Shown: positions 43,927 through 55,301 of the stretch, one piece after another
How the letters are laid out: every line of letters starts with the position of its first letter
Position numbering within the stretch: position 1 is the first letter of the stretch
Origin: Basipetospora chlamydospora
Taxonomy: Eukaryota; Ascomycota; Sordariomycetes; Microascales
Direction of reading: 5' to 3'
DNA: 64,000 nucleotides
Assembly (NCBI GenBank): GCA_001599675.1
Contig: BCHP01000001.1
Location: forward strand, 6,809,032-6,873,031
Made by a program: the position numbers and the translations under genes
The notes under the pieces: generated by a model
Databases searched by the model: none
What the model was told of the DNA's origin: nothing
The model's input: only the letters and a program-made list of their open reading frames with translations

Positions 43927-45165
43927 ATGAGGAGGCGGCACACCAAGTCCAGGTACGGATGCAAGAACTGCAAGCAACGGCACATCAAATGCGACGAGAC
44001 ACGTCCATCATGCGTCAATTGTCACACATCCCATCGGAGGTGCTCGTTCCTGGACTCGGCCGCTTCGTTGCCTTCGCCCGCACCATCCATCCGGCTACCA
44101 TACACGAGCAAGTCCGCCCATGACACCTCCCTGTCGCCAGGGCCTTCGGTAGCGGCATCTTTGTCACCCCAGCCGCCGAGCCCGCCAACCACCCACGAGA
44201 CTAGCAGTCCTAGTCTATTTCTGGGCGAGCACTACAGCCTAAAACATCTAGAGCTGCTCCACCACTGCACGACAGATCCCGCTTTCGGCATCATGAACCG
44301 GCTTGAAAACCACAGCCAGATGCTAAGCGTAACCATCAAAGAGGCCTTCAAAGCTCCTTACCTAATGGACGCTCTGTTGGCCCTCGCTGCAGCCCACAAG
44401 AGTCAGCTCTCCTCGGAGGACGGCAGAAACTACTACCATACGGAGGCGACGCGCCTCCAGATCCGCGCCCTCGAGCGCTTCAAGCTCGTGCCGACGGACC
44501 CCATTGACGACGAAAACTGCGTGGCTGTCTTTATGTTCTCCGCCATCCTCGGCCAGCACGTCCTCTATGACGTCTTCTCCTCCCCGCACAGGGACCTCCC
44601 CGCGTTCCTCGGCCGCTTCGTCCAATGTCTGAGCCTCCACCGGGGGGTTCGTACCACGGCCTCACGCGCCTGGCATGTGATTGAGGGCCTCTTCAAGCTC
44701 CAGCACACCGAGGTTCGACGCGGCCACGAGTTCCACCCGGATGACGCGTGCGCGAACCTGGTGGGCATGATAGAGGAGAGAGACATCCCCGAGGCTGCGC
44801 GCGAGGCCCACATGCTCGCCATCGAGACACTGCAACACATGTTCGACTTCCACGCGGCCCAGAGCGTCAGCTTCGGGCGGCGGACTGGCTCGTTCCAGGA
44901 GTGGCCGGTCCGCGTATCAGTGGAGTACGTTGATCTGCTGGACCAGCGGCGTCCGGAAGCCCTGGTGATACTCGCCTACTACGCGGTACTACTTCACCGG
45001 ACTCAGCACTACTGGGCAGTTGGTGATATTGGCAGTTTCCTCATTCGGTCCATTACCAGTCACTTGGGGCCTTACTGGGCGAGGTGGTTGGAGTGGCCGA
45101 ACCAGGTGCTGGAAGTAGATACGCCAAACGAGTCGTGCCCATCTTCATCACGCACTAGTCCGTAA
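43927..45165 (+). CDS. Zn(II)2Cys6 transcription factor, sterol-uptake regulator (UPC2)-like
   Basis: Single exon, 412 aa from ATG 43927, which starts directly in the basic lead RRRHTKSRYG. The binuclear zinc cluster has Cys12, Cys15, Cys22, Cys29, Cys32 and Cys39 (CKNCKQRHIKCDE ... SCVNCHTSHRRC). The sequence KSRYGCKNCKQRHIKCDE is characteristic of the Upc2/Ecm22-related subgroup common in filamentous fungi. A Ser/Pro-rich linker (residues about 48-105) leads to the helical regulatory domain (HYSLKHLELLHHCTT, then NHSQMLSVTIKEAF) that in Upc2 senses sterol. The C-terminus is slightly shorter than in many relatives. It acts in the nucleus. Its position behind the RTA1-like gene suggests a shared membrane-lipid role, which is inference. 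Confidence 0.88.
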   Translation: MRRRHTKSRYGCKNCKQRHIKCDETRPSCVNCHTSHRRCSFLDSAASLPSPAPSIRLPYTSKSAHDTSLSPGPSVAASLSPQPPSPPTTHETSSPSLFLGEHYSLKHLELLHHCTTDPAFGIMNRLENHSQMLSVTIKEAFKAPYLMDALLALAAAHKSQLSSEDGRNYYHTEATRLQIRALERFKLVPTDPIDDENCVAVFMFSAILGQHVLYDVFSSPHRDLPAFLGRFVQCLSLHRGVRTTASRAWHVIEGLFKLQHTEVRRGHEFHPDDACANLVGMIEERDIPEAAREAHMLAIETLQHMFDFHAAQSVSFGRRTGSFQEWPVRVSVEYVDLLDQRRPEALVILAYYAVLLHRTQHYWAVGDIGSFLIRSITSHLGPYWARWLEWPNQVLEVDTPNESCPSSSRTSP

Positions 45166-46141
45166 CGTTACCTTTAAGATGCGGATATGTTGGGTTGTCT
45201 GATGCGGCTTGGATTACACTGCCAGTACTATCTACAAACCACAATGTATACATTCCAAAAAAGAATATGCAACGAGTAGTTAGTACACTGCTCGACGCCA
45301 CATTTGAGCTTTATCCACGCCCCCTACCACGTTCCATCCTTTGGTTAGCCAGTACGCATGGGCTGAGGTGTTCTTGATAGGGTGGTGGTGCATTGGCCAA
45401 AATGTCGACTTCGGGCCCTCCTGCGCTCTCTCCGGGTGCCTCCTTTCCCAACCCTCGAGGGAATGCTCTCCAGATATGGAGGGTGGGTGGAAATATGGGG
45501 GCCATACAGTTGCGCCGGCTCTTCTGAGGATTCCCATATGAATTCCATACCTCATTATTAGTGCACTGGGTGAAGGGACAGTAGCGCTAGAATAGTCGTC
45601 CCAGGTATGTGTCCATTGTGGGGTCGAGCATCGGCAGATGGGAACGGATGGACACCCTAGGGTATAGAGTCCCTCCGAGGCACACTTGATGATGAGAATA
45701 GGATACGTATCTAGTGAAACAGCTGGAGTCATATCAGTTCTTCAGCCAGACAGCTAAGAGCTGCAAGACACCTTACAGAACAACTGTACTTGCTGAATAC
45801 GTCGCCTAAGGAGAAAAATATAACGGCGCTACGCCAAACAACTACATGTCAAAAGACCGCCACTCACCTTTGTCTATTACATCGCCCATAGCATCCTCTC
45901 CTTCTTAGATACCTTGAATCCAATCATTCGGACTTACAGGCCGTCATTCTCCGTAGCGGAAAATTCAAACTGTGCCAACCTCAAACGATAGTAGCAAATG
46001 CCGAGATTCGGAGAAGCATGGGCGAGTAAGCAGCGTAAACATGTGCGTGGCTTGGCCGTCTATTTGCTAGAGAAACCAGAGTGATAGAAAAAAAGGAAGC
46101 ATCTAAAAATACAATCTAAACAATAGCCGCCCGCGCTTGCT
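45166..46141. other. Convergent intergenic region
   Basis: About 1 kb between the regulator and the helical secreted protein gene. No supported feature. Confidence 0.5.
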
Positions 46142-47578
46142 CTAAGCAAAGGGCTCCCTCCTAAGATAGGTTCCGATACCTTCCCAGTGGGTGTTGTCCA
46201 CGTAGTTGGTCGCCAGGTTGTAGTAGCAAGTCGGCACCTCATTCCAATCACTGAACTTTTCCGGGTCGACTTCCTTGTTCTCCGCGCCATTGAGCGCACA
46301 GTCAATGTTGGCGCGGTAAAAGGCTGGCAGGTCGCTGACACCCCACTTCTTCAGCTTCTCGTAGAGTTCGCCGTCGGCTGGCTCCAGGGCCATGTGGAAC
46401 GGGGTGGCCAGGTGGACGCAGCGATGCTCGTCCCCCCTCACCTTCATCCACACGCCGCCATCCAGCTTATCGCACTGCTCTTGGCTTTTCCTGTAGGTGT
46501 CCCGATTGACGACAACCTCGATGTTGGAGGCCTTCATCGCCTCGGTGAGCACCTTCCTCTTGATGTTGTCAGTGGCCAGGTCGATGATGGCGCTGACCTC
46601 GGCCGAGTTGATATTGATGAGGAACCAGCCGTCGGCGAAGAACTGCGACACCCGCTGCACGAAGTCGCCGCCCGAGTCCGTGATGGGCAGCCTGTTGTAC
46701 TCCTCCTCAGTACCGCCGCCGGTCACGACGCGTAGAGTGGTCTTGAGAGACTTGCTGGCGCGTGAGAGGGCCTGGCCGAGGGCGACGTCGATGCTGGCTT
46801 GGTCTGGTACCTCGGCCTCCTCATCGGCGAAGGAGGTGAATACGGCGCCAAAGACACTAGACGCTATGCCGATCACAGGGGCCTTTAAGGGATATTTATG
46901 TTAGTGTTGTGCGCCAAAAGAAAAGATGAATAGGGGAAAAAAGAAAAGGAGAAAAAAATAGAAACACCTGGAAAAGGGGTTGAGAATAGTGAATGGTTGA
47001 TGGTGGGGTGCATACCGCGGGTCCTGATACCATGCCTCCTCCAATCCCGATGGCAGTGCTGAGCCAGCCGAAGACTTCCTTCCAACCCTCATCTTTGACG
47101 TTGAAATCCTGGATCATGGCGCCGAGATTCAGGTGGGAGATCAGCGTCTCCTTTGTGAGCGCCTTGTCGATCATGTTGAACTGCTGGTGCATGCCCTCGA
47201 GAGCGTGGAAGACCCAGTACGCCGTCTTCTTCTCGTTGTCGTCCGCGTGGGCATTAAAGTGCGCCTCGCATTGCCCGGCGCTGGCCAGGGTTGAGCACTC
47301 GGCGTCGAGAACGAAGCAGCCGAGAAGGCCGGATTTGCCCCCCGGGTTGCCAAGGACACTGTTCTCCAAGTTCACCGCCCAATTGTCCTGGCCGTTCGCG
47401 CTGAGGAATGGTCGAGGCTTCGGCCAATGAACCCCCACTTCCACAAGTGGTGCGCACCCTCGGGTGTTGACAGATCCTGGTGGCAGAAGGTATCCGGGTC
47501 CTTTGAGATGCTCGGGGGAGGGATGGCTCTCGCACCCTCGAGCGCAGCCGCAAGGGCAATTGCGACGCTGAGCTTCAT
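46142..47578 (-). CDS. Secreted alpha-helical protein of unknown function, one unresolved frame change
   Basis: The first exon starts at 47578 with a signal peptide (KLSVAIALAAALEGARA) and a short Cys-containing region. Between about 47460 and 47400 the reading must change frame; no good intron fits (the best candidate is about 44 nt with a weak donor), so a frameshift is also possible. The second part, ending at 47016, contains LGCFVLDAECSTLASAGQC and a long helical segment (YWVFHALEGMHQQFNMIDKA). A clear intron, 46883-47015 (GTATGC ... TTAAAG, CTAAC branch, phase 0), leads to the last exon, 46142-46882. That exon has a hydrophobic start (IGIASSVFGAVFTSFADEE) and a helical, Cys-containing C-terminus (PTCYYNLATNYVDNTHW). 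The pattern of paired hydrophobic glycine-rich helices after a secreted Cys-rich head is shared by uncharacterised fungal exoproteins. No catalytic motif is visible. Confidence 0.6.
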
Positions 47579-48824
47579 AGTAGCGGGGTCGTATGAAGGG
47601 GGTTAGAAGCGTGGATGAGGAGCGGTTGGAAGATGGGTGAAGACTGGGAGTAGTAGGTGTTGATGGGCAGGAAATGTTGATGATGACTGTGATGAGGATG
47701 TTGATGATATCGAACTGGTGAACGTAGAAGAGAAGAAACACTTGGTTATATACCATTCTGGTCCTTCGGAGGCCAAGCTGATGATGTGTAGTCTAGTTTT
47801 GCATCTGGATTGTGATCCCCGCCGTATCTCGAGGCGTAGTAGACAATGTCACCCTGTGGTGAACCCCTGGGTCTCTTGCGAACTGAACCACACTCATCGC
47901 GAGGCTGACTTGCCGCCCAAGGGGCGCTTCGCGCGTAGTACGGAGGGCGCAAGGCTTTCTTTGAGGACTCGTGGGGCCCCTCCGTGGGACCGACCGCGGG
48001 GCCTTTCCGGCGCCGGGGCAAGAAACCGCGCACCGCATAGGGAATTTATCCTCTACGGGGCTGTGTCGAAAGAGATGAAGGGGTGGTGAGCGGGGTCTTT
48101 TTACCGCTGTTTCCTCCCACCTGGCAAATGTGAAGAGCAAGAGAAAAAAACGTCCCAATATAGGATGGAGATCGTCGGAGCACAGCCGGGTTCGAGGTCG
48201 CATTCACCCTTCCACATCAGATTCTTGTTCAAACGCCACGCCTAGGTGCCCACTTCTCCACGACGCTTAGCCGGATGGGGAGTCTGGGAACCACGCGCCG
48301 GAGAAACAGTTGCATCCCTAGCTCCTCGACCTCCCGCTTCCAGTTAAAAAGAAATCTATAAAAAGAACAAGTTACGGAGTCTATAAATTTACGGCCGAGA
48401 ACCCCTTGCCACATCTCATGCTTCCCTTCAATATGGATCGACTTCTGAGCACGGAACACGGAGCACGGAGCACTCCGTACACAGCAATTAGAGCAAAGAG
48501 AAACCGACGAGGATGGAGATCATTATACCCGTGCTGTGGACTCCAAGCCGTAGGCCCATGCCAGGCCACGGCACTCAATCACCCATTGGCAGTACAGGGA
48601 AAAACGCTGTATCACATCGGCCAAGTAAACCGTATATGGTATTGGACAATTTGGAATATCTACCCGACACTGGACCTGCGCTCGAATGAAGATGACTGGC
48701 CGTCTGTAAAATAGAAAGGGACGGTAGACGTGCCCATCCAAACGTGCCGCAGAATAATTGCAAGGAATAGAAGTTTGAGCAATACCACGAAAACCTCGGC
48801 AGCGGGGCTCCAGGATGCTCCGCC
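47579..48824. other. Intergenic region upstream of the helical secreted protein
   Basis: About 1.25 kb. It contains a CTCCGTAC element near 48472 and no supported gene. Confidence 0.5.
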
Positions 48825-50368
48825 TCATGAGTGAGCATGGCCATCTCCTTGGCCGGGTAGCTCAGTGAGCCCTGAAGGGAACCGCGGATATTAGCAAGGG
48901 ATACGGTAAATGCGCGGATATAAAGCACAGTTGACTTACAGCCATCCTTCTCCTCGTTAATGTAGTCATCCACCTGGCAGCTATTCGCCTCCGTGAAGGA
49001 CTGGGTCGGGAGCCCCGCACAGGTAGGGCCGAAGCACGCTCCATCCATGGCCCTCTGCAGGGAATCGTCCTTCCACCCGAAGACGTAATCTCCGTGCTGG
49101 CCATATCCGGTACTAGAGCAGAAAGGCTCGTTAAACACCGCGAAAATACAGGAAATTGGTCATGGTTACATACCTGTCACCCATGCTCAGGATGAACGGC
49201 TGCGATCCGTCCTCCGGCCAGAGCGATGGATCGTTAAAAGGGGTCGTGTCCCACACAACCTGCCAGCCGGGTCACATTTATTAGCACGCCGTCAAGTACA
49301 CCGTATGGCGGTCGGGGCCCACCCACCTCGAGCGAAATCTGCGGAATCATGACCGGATGACTCGGCGGGCATGTGCCAAACGTGAAGAAGTCTGTCGGCC
49401 CGCTCACTGGGTAGGCAACATGGTCCTGGTGGTTAACACTGTCGAGGTTCGTCCCATCCCAGCAGCTGTGATTTTCGAAATGTCAGAGGTCTCATATGGG
49501 AAGTAATATGGTAGCTTTGCTTTGGATACGCACGTAGGGAAGTTGACCGTCGTCCGGATGCCGCCCGGACAGGGCTGGGGGGGAAACGCCTCGAAGTCCC
49601 TGACGGGGTCTGCACACGGAGCCATGATGTCCCCTCCAAAGTTCGGGCCATCGTAGCACCGGAAGCAGCTCTGGGACTTCCAGCCGTCTCCGTCCTTTTC
49701 GCGGCGCGCGGCTTCTCCGTACAACATGCGGAATCCCTATAGGGGCCAAAGTTCCGGTTAGCATCCGGGCACCAAGGGGGACTTGTCGTATTGTATGTAG
49801 CACATACGGGCTTGAAGGCGGTAACCTTGCCAGCACCCGGCGACATGTAGTACACAGTCATTCCTCCGTTGGCACCCTCCAGCAATCGGTTGGGGATTTG
49901 CTTGACGCGCATGTAAGTGCCATTGCGTGCTTTGAAGTACATGTTGGCCGTCCAGTAGTTGGACAGGTCGTCGGTGAAGGTACATGTCGTGCACGTAGCC
50001 AGCTGGGAGATGTCGGTGGACGGCATCGTGGCGTTGAAGGCGTTCTGTTTCTCTGGTCAGTATGCCGAACCGTCACGCTGGCGATTACAGCAGGGAGGCA
50101 CGCACTCCGCCAACGATTTGGTGCATGTGAGTCGACGGAGCCATTCCGGGGTTCACCAGTCTGTAGAGAGGAGAGACCGCGGTTAGCCGTTCGTTTCTTT
50201 CTTTTCGGGTTCTGCCTGGACTTTTGCAGGGGGGACTTACGGGTCAAGCCGGGTGACCACGACCTCGGAGCAGCCGAAGCGGATGAGACTATTCCCGCCA
50301 GCTCCTCCGCCGAACTGGGGCGCGGCCTGGGACAGCGCCGCAAGAGCGAGGATCTGCAACAAACGCAT
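48825..50368 (-). CDS. Secreted DUF1996 protein, eight exons
   Basis: Exons in gene order are 50241-50368, 50106-50160, 49808-50044, 49534-49736, 49327-49465, 49174-49259, 48940-49112 and 48825-48871. They join in phase to 355 aa. The signal peptide is RLLQILALAALSQAAP. The DUF1996 signature is strong: IRFGCSEVVVTRLDPLVNPG, HMHQIVGGNAFN, TCTTCTFTDDLSNYWTANMY and GMTVYYMSPG. Later come HQDHVAYPVSG and TCPPSHPVMIPQISLEVVW, and the closing DYINEEKDGWLTELPG. The family is secreted, widespread in fungi and has several invariant His and Asp residues, but no activity is established. The tiny last exon is missed if the penultimate exon is simply read on. The gene is intact. Confidence 0.85.
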
Positions 50369-51192
50369 CCTTAATCGTTAGATGTTTACTGGTAAGATAC
50401 GACAAATAAAGGCCTGCGATCCAAGGAGAGGTAGGATATCACTGTGGTAAGTTCCGAAGGACACGCATCGGAATATAAGAATGTCGGGTTCGGCCAATAT
50501 CTACCGGCTAACTGCCGAACCACCGGGATCGAACCCGGTGGTATTGATGTATGTTTCAATGTTTAATATCCCCAAACACATTTCCGGCCTATGAAGGCGG
50601 CTCCATATGAGTGCAATGAGTTCCCGGACATTTTACCTATTACCGGTTGACGTCTCTCGTCAACATCTCAGGATCCGGACGAATGGAATTGCACCGCATT
50701 AATGAGCAGAATGTAGATCAAGGTAAGGTCGGCGATAGTATGGAGGGGGTTTGAGCAGCCGCCATCCGCTCCTATCAAATGGGCCCTTTCTCGAGGCCGC
50801 TCGACGGTGGCAGCGATGCTCTTCTAACAGCAGACTACCGTTCGTGGCTACAATGGAGGAGTTGGTCTTGGGAGGAGTCAGTCTGCAATCAGGCCGGTTC
50901 AAACTTCTACAATGGCTCTTTTAGCCCATGGCCAAGGACTGGCAGTACTCTCACGAGGCGATTCGTACAAGAGCATGTCAATATATAAATATATATTGGA
51001 TTGACCATCCCCCATGGTCCTTACGCTTAGATGCGTACCGGCGATAAAACCGATGTGAAAAAAAAAAAATTGTCATAAACGAGTGGCAAGAAGCGAAGTA
51101 GTGGAAAAGCGGAAATTATATCCTGAGACGTCGGCGTCCCGGGCTCCTCGACAGGTAGTAACCTCAGCATCTGGTTACAATGCCATGGATCT
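50369..51192. other. Intergenic region upstream of the DUF1996 gene
   Basis: About 820 bp containing two overlapping inverted repeats at 50487-50542 (listed separately). No gene is supported. Confidence 0.5.
50487..50542. repeat. Two overlapping inverted repeats (potential alternative hairpins)
   Basis: The first repeat pairs GGTTCGGC (50487-50494) with GCCGAACC (50514-50521). The second pairs ACCACCGGG (50519-50527) with CCCGGTGGT (50534-50542) around a 6-base loop. Both are perfect (8 and 9 bp) and share three bases, so they cannot form together. They sit 119-174 bp upstream of the DUF1996 start codon. The second resembles a tRNA T-arm but has the wrong loop size. Confidence 0.7.
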
Positions 51193-52419
51193 TTAGTTGA
51201 AGTAGCAGTTGGCCAGCTCATAATGAATGTCTGTATGACCCCACTCGACGCACATCTCCAGCGCCTTATCCTTCGGCCCCTCACAATCCGTCTGGACACC
51301 GCCCTTGCAGCGCATGATGCCGTATCCGTGCTTCCCGGGGAGAGCGGGGCCCTTGATGAACTCGCACCCCTTGAGGCCGTAGATCTCCCTCCGAGCCGTG
51401 AGACGGGCAGGCAGGATACGGTTCTCGAGCGTGATGCTGCCGGCATTCGTGTAGTCGAACCATGTCTCGTCCTTGCACATGTTGAGGCTCTCGCCGGGCC
51501 TCTTGGCGAAGACGATCCACTCGGTGGGTTTTGAGGTGCCGCGGTTCGGATTGAGCAGGTTCTCGGGGTATTCAGTGACCTCCTTGAAGGCGATGACGAC
51601 GCGGACCCTGAATTTGGGCTCGGGCGTGGGTTTGGGCTATTTCGTTTTCGAGAGTTGCGTTTGCCGTTAGCCACGAGGAGCTCGGCTTGGGAGCGGGCCG
51701 AGGGAGATTGGGGACCCGGGCGGCGTCAGGGAGACTATGATGGTGGGAATCGTTACCTCTGGCTTCTTAGACTTTGTGGGCTTCGGCGGGGGAGGAGGCG
51801 GGTCGTGAGGGCAGGCACAGGCGCCTAGCACGCAGCGGGCCTTGACTGTGCTACCGCAGTTCAGGTCACATTCATCGTCCTTGCTGCACATCCTCGGCCC
51901 AGGCTGGCATCCGCAAAGTCCTCGCACGCAGCGGCCGGTATGACTAGGAGCACAGCCCAGAGCCGCCGTGTCGCATTCGGAATCGCTGCCGCAGCTCGAT
52001 GGCCCCGCCTCTACATCCGCTCCGCCGCATTCGTCCCCTTCGCAGACCGCCTGCTCGGGGTGGCAGCCGCAAAGGCCCTGGACGCAGCCGTCTATCCAGC
52101 CAACTTCGCACCCCAGATTCGCGGAGTCGCACTCGGCGTTGTTGGCGCAGCTCAATGGCTGTCCGGGCGGTGCCTCGTCAACGGGGACGATACAGATGTT
52201 GTTCTGGCACTCTTCCGACAGCTCGCCCGGTGGAGTCGGCGCTAGAACCGGTGCCAGCGGTAAGGCTTCGTCTGCATCCCGGCGGTCAATATCAACGCCG
52301 GCGATACGGTTGCCATGTCCTCCCCCGCGAATGTGTTTCAAGGCGTTGGGAATGAAGGAACCATTGACCAGCGACAAGGCCGAGGCGAAAAGGATAGTGG
52401 TACAGAAATGAGTGTGCAT
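51193..52419 (-). CDS. Secreted modular Cys-rich protein with three Cys repeats, function unknown
   Basis: Two exons, 51757-52419 and 51193-51636 (GAG|GTAACG ... AAATAG, phase 0), encode 368 aa. The signal peptide covers about residues 1-20. Three Cys-rich modules follow at residues 91-119, 143-171 and 178-203. The first two share the spacing SCxxxxECDxxxLGCxxxxxGxCVxGLCGC; the third is a degenerate copy ending CVLGACAC. They look EGF- or knottin-like. A Pro/Lys-rich hinge (PPPPPPKPTKSKKPE) spans the intron. The C-terminal 140 residues are a separate domain with VVIAFKEVTEYPENLL, four or more Cys and the end DIHYELANCYF, which I do not recognise. The gene is intact and lies behind the DUF1996 gene on the same strand. 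Confidence 0.75.
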
Positions 52420-53744
52420 ATTTACAGCAGCGAGCGTGTTGGAAGTAAAGAAAGTGAGCGATAAAGAGTACTCGATGCTGCACGATTATTAAAGCTTGGT
52501 ATAGAAACAGAGATGAAAGACAGAAGGGATTCTTGAGGGAACCATCGCATAAATAGTTTCTGTCTTCGGGTCGACGACGACACTTGCCCCACCGGCAAAG
52601 ATAGGTATAGTAGACTTAAAATGCATTCCTTTCAAAGGTCCTTTTGCGAGGACGACCTCCTGGATGATGTAATATTCCAAGATCTTAAGGGAGCTAAGGG
52701 AAGGGCATTGCTGCGTTCCACGAGGTTTAGAAGATGGCTCGATGTATCCGAGAATAGTGTCTGTCCATTGTAAGGGGTAATGGTGCGAGGCTTGCTAATT
52801 CTTTTCCTATACGCCACGCCCTACGACTATGGGCCTCCTCAATGAATTCGAGGGCTTGATTTGGTGTTTACAGTAGGACTTGGCGCCGATGCCTTCGTTC
52901 GTGTAGTGGTCCGCCATCTCATCGCAAATCAGACCCGATACTTGGCAATGGACCCTGAGCCAAATATAGGAGGGGCCAGGAGCCTGGTCGTAATAAGGGA
53001 GACTAATAATAGCCTAGAGATCGTGAACAATGGGTACAGCTGACCCTGAGCTAGATAGCTGACCGGATGTGTAAGTTGGCACCTTATCGGCACTCCCTGC
53101 ATTACAAGGCTATATAGGACAGCCACTGTCTTGACTAGGCCATATATAGGAGTTCCTCTACCTATTATTTACCTCAGTACTATTTTTGTTGTTCAAGGGG
53201 GAGGAAAAGGGGGGCTATGCCAGCGCTATTCTATCCCTTGTTCTCCCCCCTACACTTCCGTATACAAAGGCGCCCTTTAAAGTCTGTTTAAGGAGAGGGA
53301 GTTGCCCAATGCGTCACAAACGCACACGAGCTTAGACCTGGCCCAATAGTGACTTTGAGTGCAGAGGGAGAGAGCAAGTTTGTGCAATCGTGCGGGTGTG
53401 GGCTATCTTACCCTTGCGTTAGTCCGTACCTCGAAGGTTCAGTCCCTCTATGTAGCACCTCTCATGCTCTTACACTCGAGGGGTAACAACAAGTCCGATG
53501 ACCTTACTTCGTACAAAGACTTATGTCTGCGCGCCAGGGATACAGGGAGAATACTTGCTAGTTGACACTCACTCCCCTATTTTCGGCCTCCCCCTACTCC
53601 AACCTACCGCTATCACCCTACCAAATCTCCCTTAACCTTCGCGCTCGATCCGAGAAGGTAACCCATGGCATGAACCGTGACATTGTATTTCCTAGACCCG
53701 AACTTCCCCGTTATTCAGTACGGTTCGTGTGATTCTTCCTCGTC

Positions 53745-54411
53745 CTAGGCTGGAAAGCTCGATAGCGCCATATTTCTTGACTTGGCGTGCGCAAGTCTCG
53801 TGTCGAAAATCCACGCGAACGTTCTGCTGAAGGTTTTGGTCAAAGCGACTTCCGGGCTGTCGATGCTGTCAAAGACGAGCATCTTCAGCGTGGCCTCGCG
53901 GAAGGCGGGCCTCATGTGGGGGGCTGCCTCGGTCCAGGTCCTCTGATGCTTCTGGTCTTGGTCGCGGCTCTGGCCTCGCCGCTTAATCCGGGGATGATCG
54001 ACAAATTCGTTGACAACGACTTGGATGTTACCACTGGCATGTGGTCGTCCAAGATACCGGCTACTTGGCGCCCACGTCGTAGAGATTCTGTATAGACTAA
54101 CCCTGGCACTGTTGTCTGCCTCCTTGGACGTAGGGCCCTGCAGTCGCCGCAATACCACATTTATCTCGTCTAGCTGGGCATTGAACTGAACCGTCAAGCA
54201 GGAGTTTCACATGAGGGTGAAGGATATGTTGGGCTCGCGCCGATTCGATCATTTTCGAACACGTGTAGTGTGATGCTACTGGTGGTTTTATAGCGTCAGG
54301 AAACAGGCCCGAGATGTCGTCCGTTTCTTCCAGGATTCCCTCGACTTCGCGGCCCCTCTCCAGGTTGCGAGATTCTTTGCAATCATCGATGGCGTGTTTT
54401 ATTTGATCCAC
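53745..54411 (-). pseudogene. Unidentified gene fragment with a frameshift
   Basis: Protein-like sequence runs from 54411 (VDQIKHAIDDCKESRNLERG, then ARAQHILHPHVKLLL) and continues in a different frame from about 54195 (VQFNAQLDEINVVLRRLQG) to a stop at 53745. The two meet within a few bases and no intron fits, so a one-base indel is likely. The family is not recognised. Confidence 0.35.
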
Positions 54412-54962
54412 CAGGTGGTGCAGGTCGCCCAGGGCCGTGGAGGCATCGACGTCGGCAGCGATCCAGGTGGTCGGGATTTGTAGATCTCCTGGGATATGGA
54501 AAAGAACTGGCTGCTAACGTCAACAAATTAAACGAGTCACGGACAAGGCGCTCATTGGATCTAGGGTACTCTGAGTGACTGGGCAGATGGAAAACAATAG
54601 ATGACAGTGGGCCAGGCAGACTGCAGGATGCTGCAGTTTACGACGCCACATTCACATACACATCTTGATAAGCAGATGCAGTGTTCTTCCTTCGAATATA
54701 ATATTATTGCACGGGAATCATTGCATATCTCAGTTTCTTGGGGCACCAAACAGGATAGCCAGGGTCGAAATAGAACAACGTTGTCTCGAGAGGAGCGTGG
54801 ACTTCACATCTGCAATGGCACCATCTACTGCTTCCGCTGGTCAGCACAATGTAAAGTGGGCTGCCTACCTCGTGTAAAATGTAAGGGTTGGTGTAAAACA
54901 TGACTTTTCCGTCAGATGGTTGCTGGATCTCTCCCACATTTGTTTCCGAGTTTCGCTTTTTT

Positions 54963-55301
54963 TCTTTCCTTTTCCTTTTTCTTTTTTTTTCTTTTTCTTT
55001 TTCTTTTTCTTTTTCTTTTTCTTTTTCTTTTTCTTTTTCTTTTTCTTTTTCTTTTTCTTTTTCTTTTTCTTTTTCTTTTTNNNNNNNNNNNNNNNNNNNN
55101 NNNNNNNNNNNNNNNNNNNNNNNNNNNNNNNNNNNNNNNNNNNNNNNNNNNNNNNNNNNNNNNNNNNNNNNNNNNNNNNNNNNNNNNNNNNNNNNNNNNN
55201 NNNNNNNNNNTTTTTCTTTTTCTTTTTCTTTTTCTTTTTCTTTTTCTTTTTCTTTTTCTTTTTTCTTTTTCTTTTTCTTTTTCTTTTTCTTTTTCTTTTT
55301 T
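54963..55301 (+). repeat. (CTTTTT)n pyrimidine microsatellite with an assembly gap
   Basis: Hexameric CTTTTT units, with a few interruptions, fill both sides of the run of N at 55081-55210. The real array length is unknown. Apparent long open frames here (poly-Phe or poly-Lys/Glu) are artefacts of the repeat. Confidence 0.92.

Noticed and set aside
50500..50560. Possible tRNA, because of a T-arm-like GTTCGATCC on the minus strand
   Set aside because: The stem encloses 6 rather than 7 bases and no acceptor, D or anticodon arms can be folded around it.
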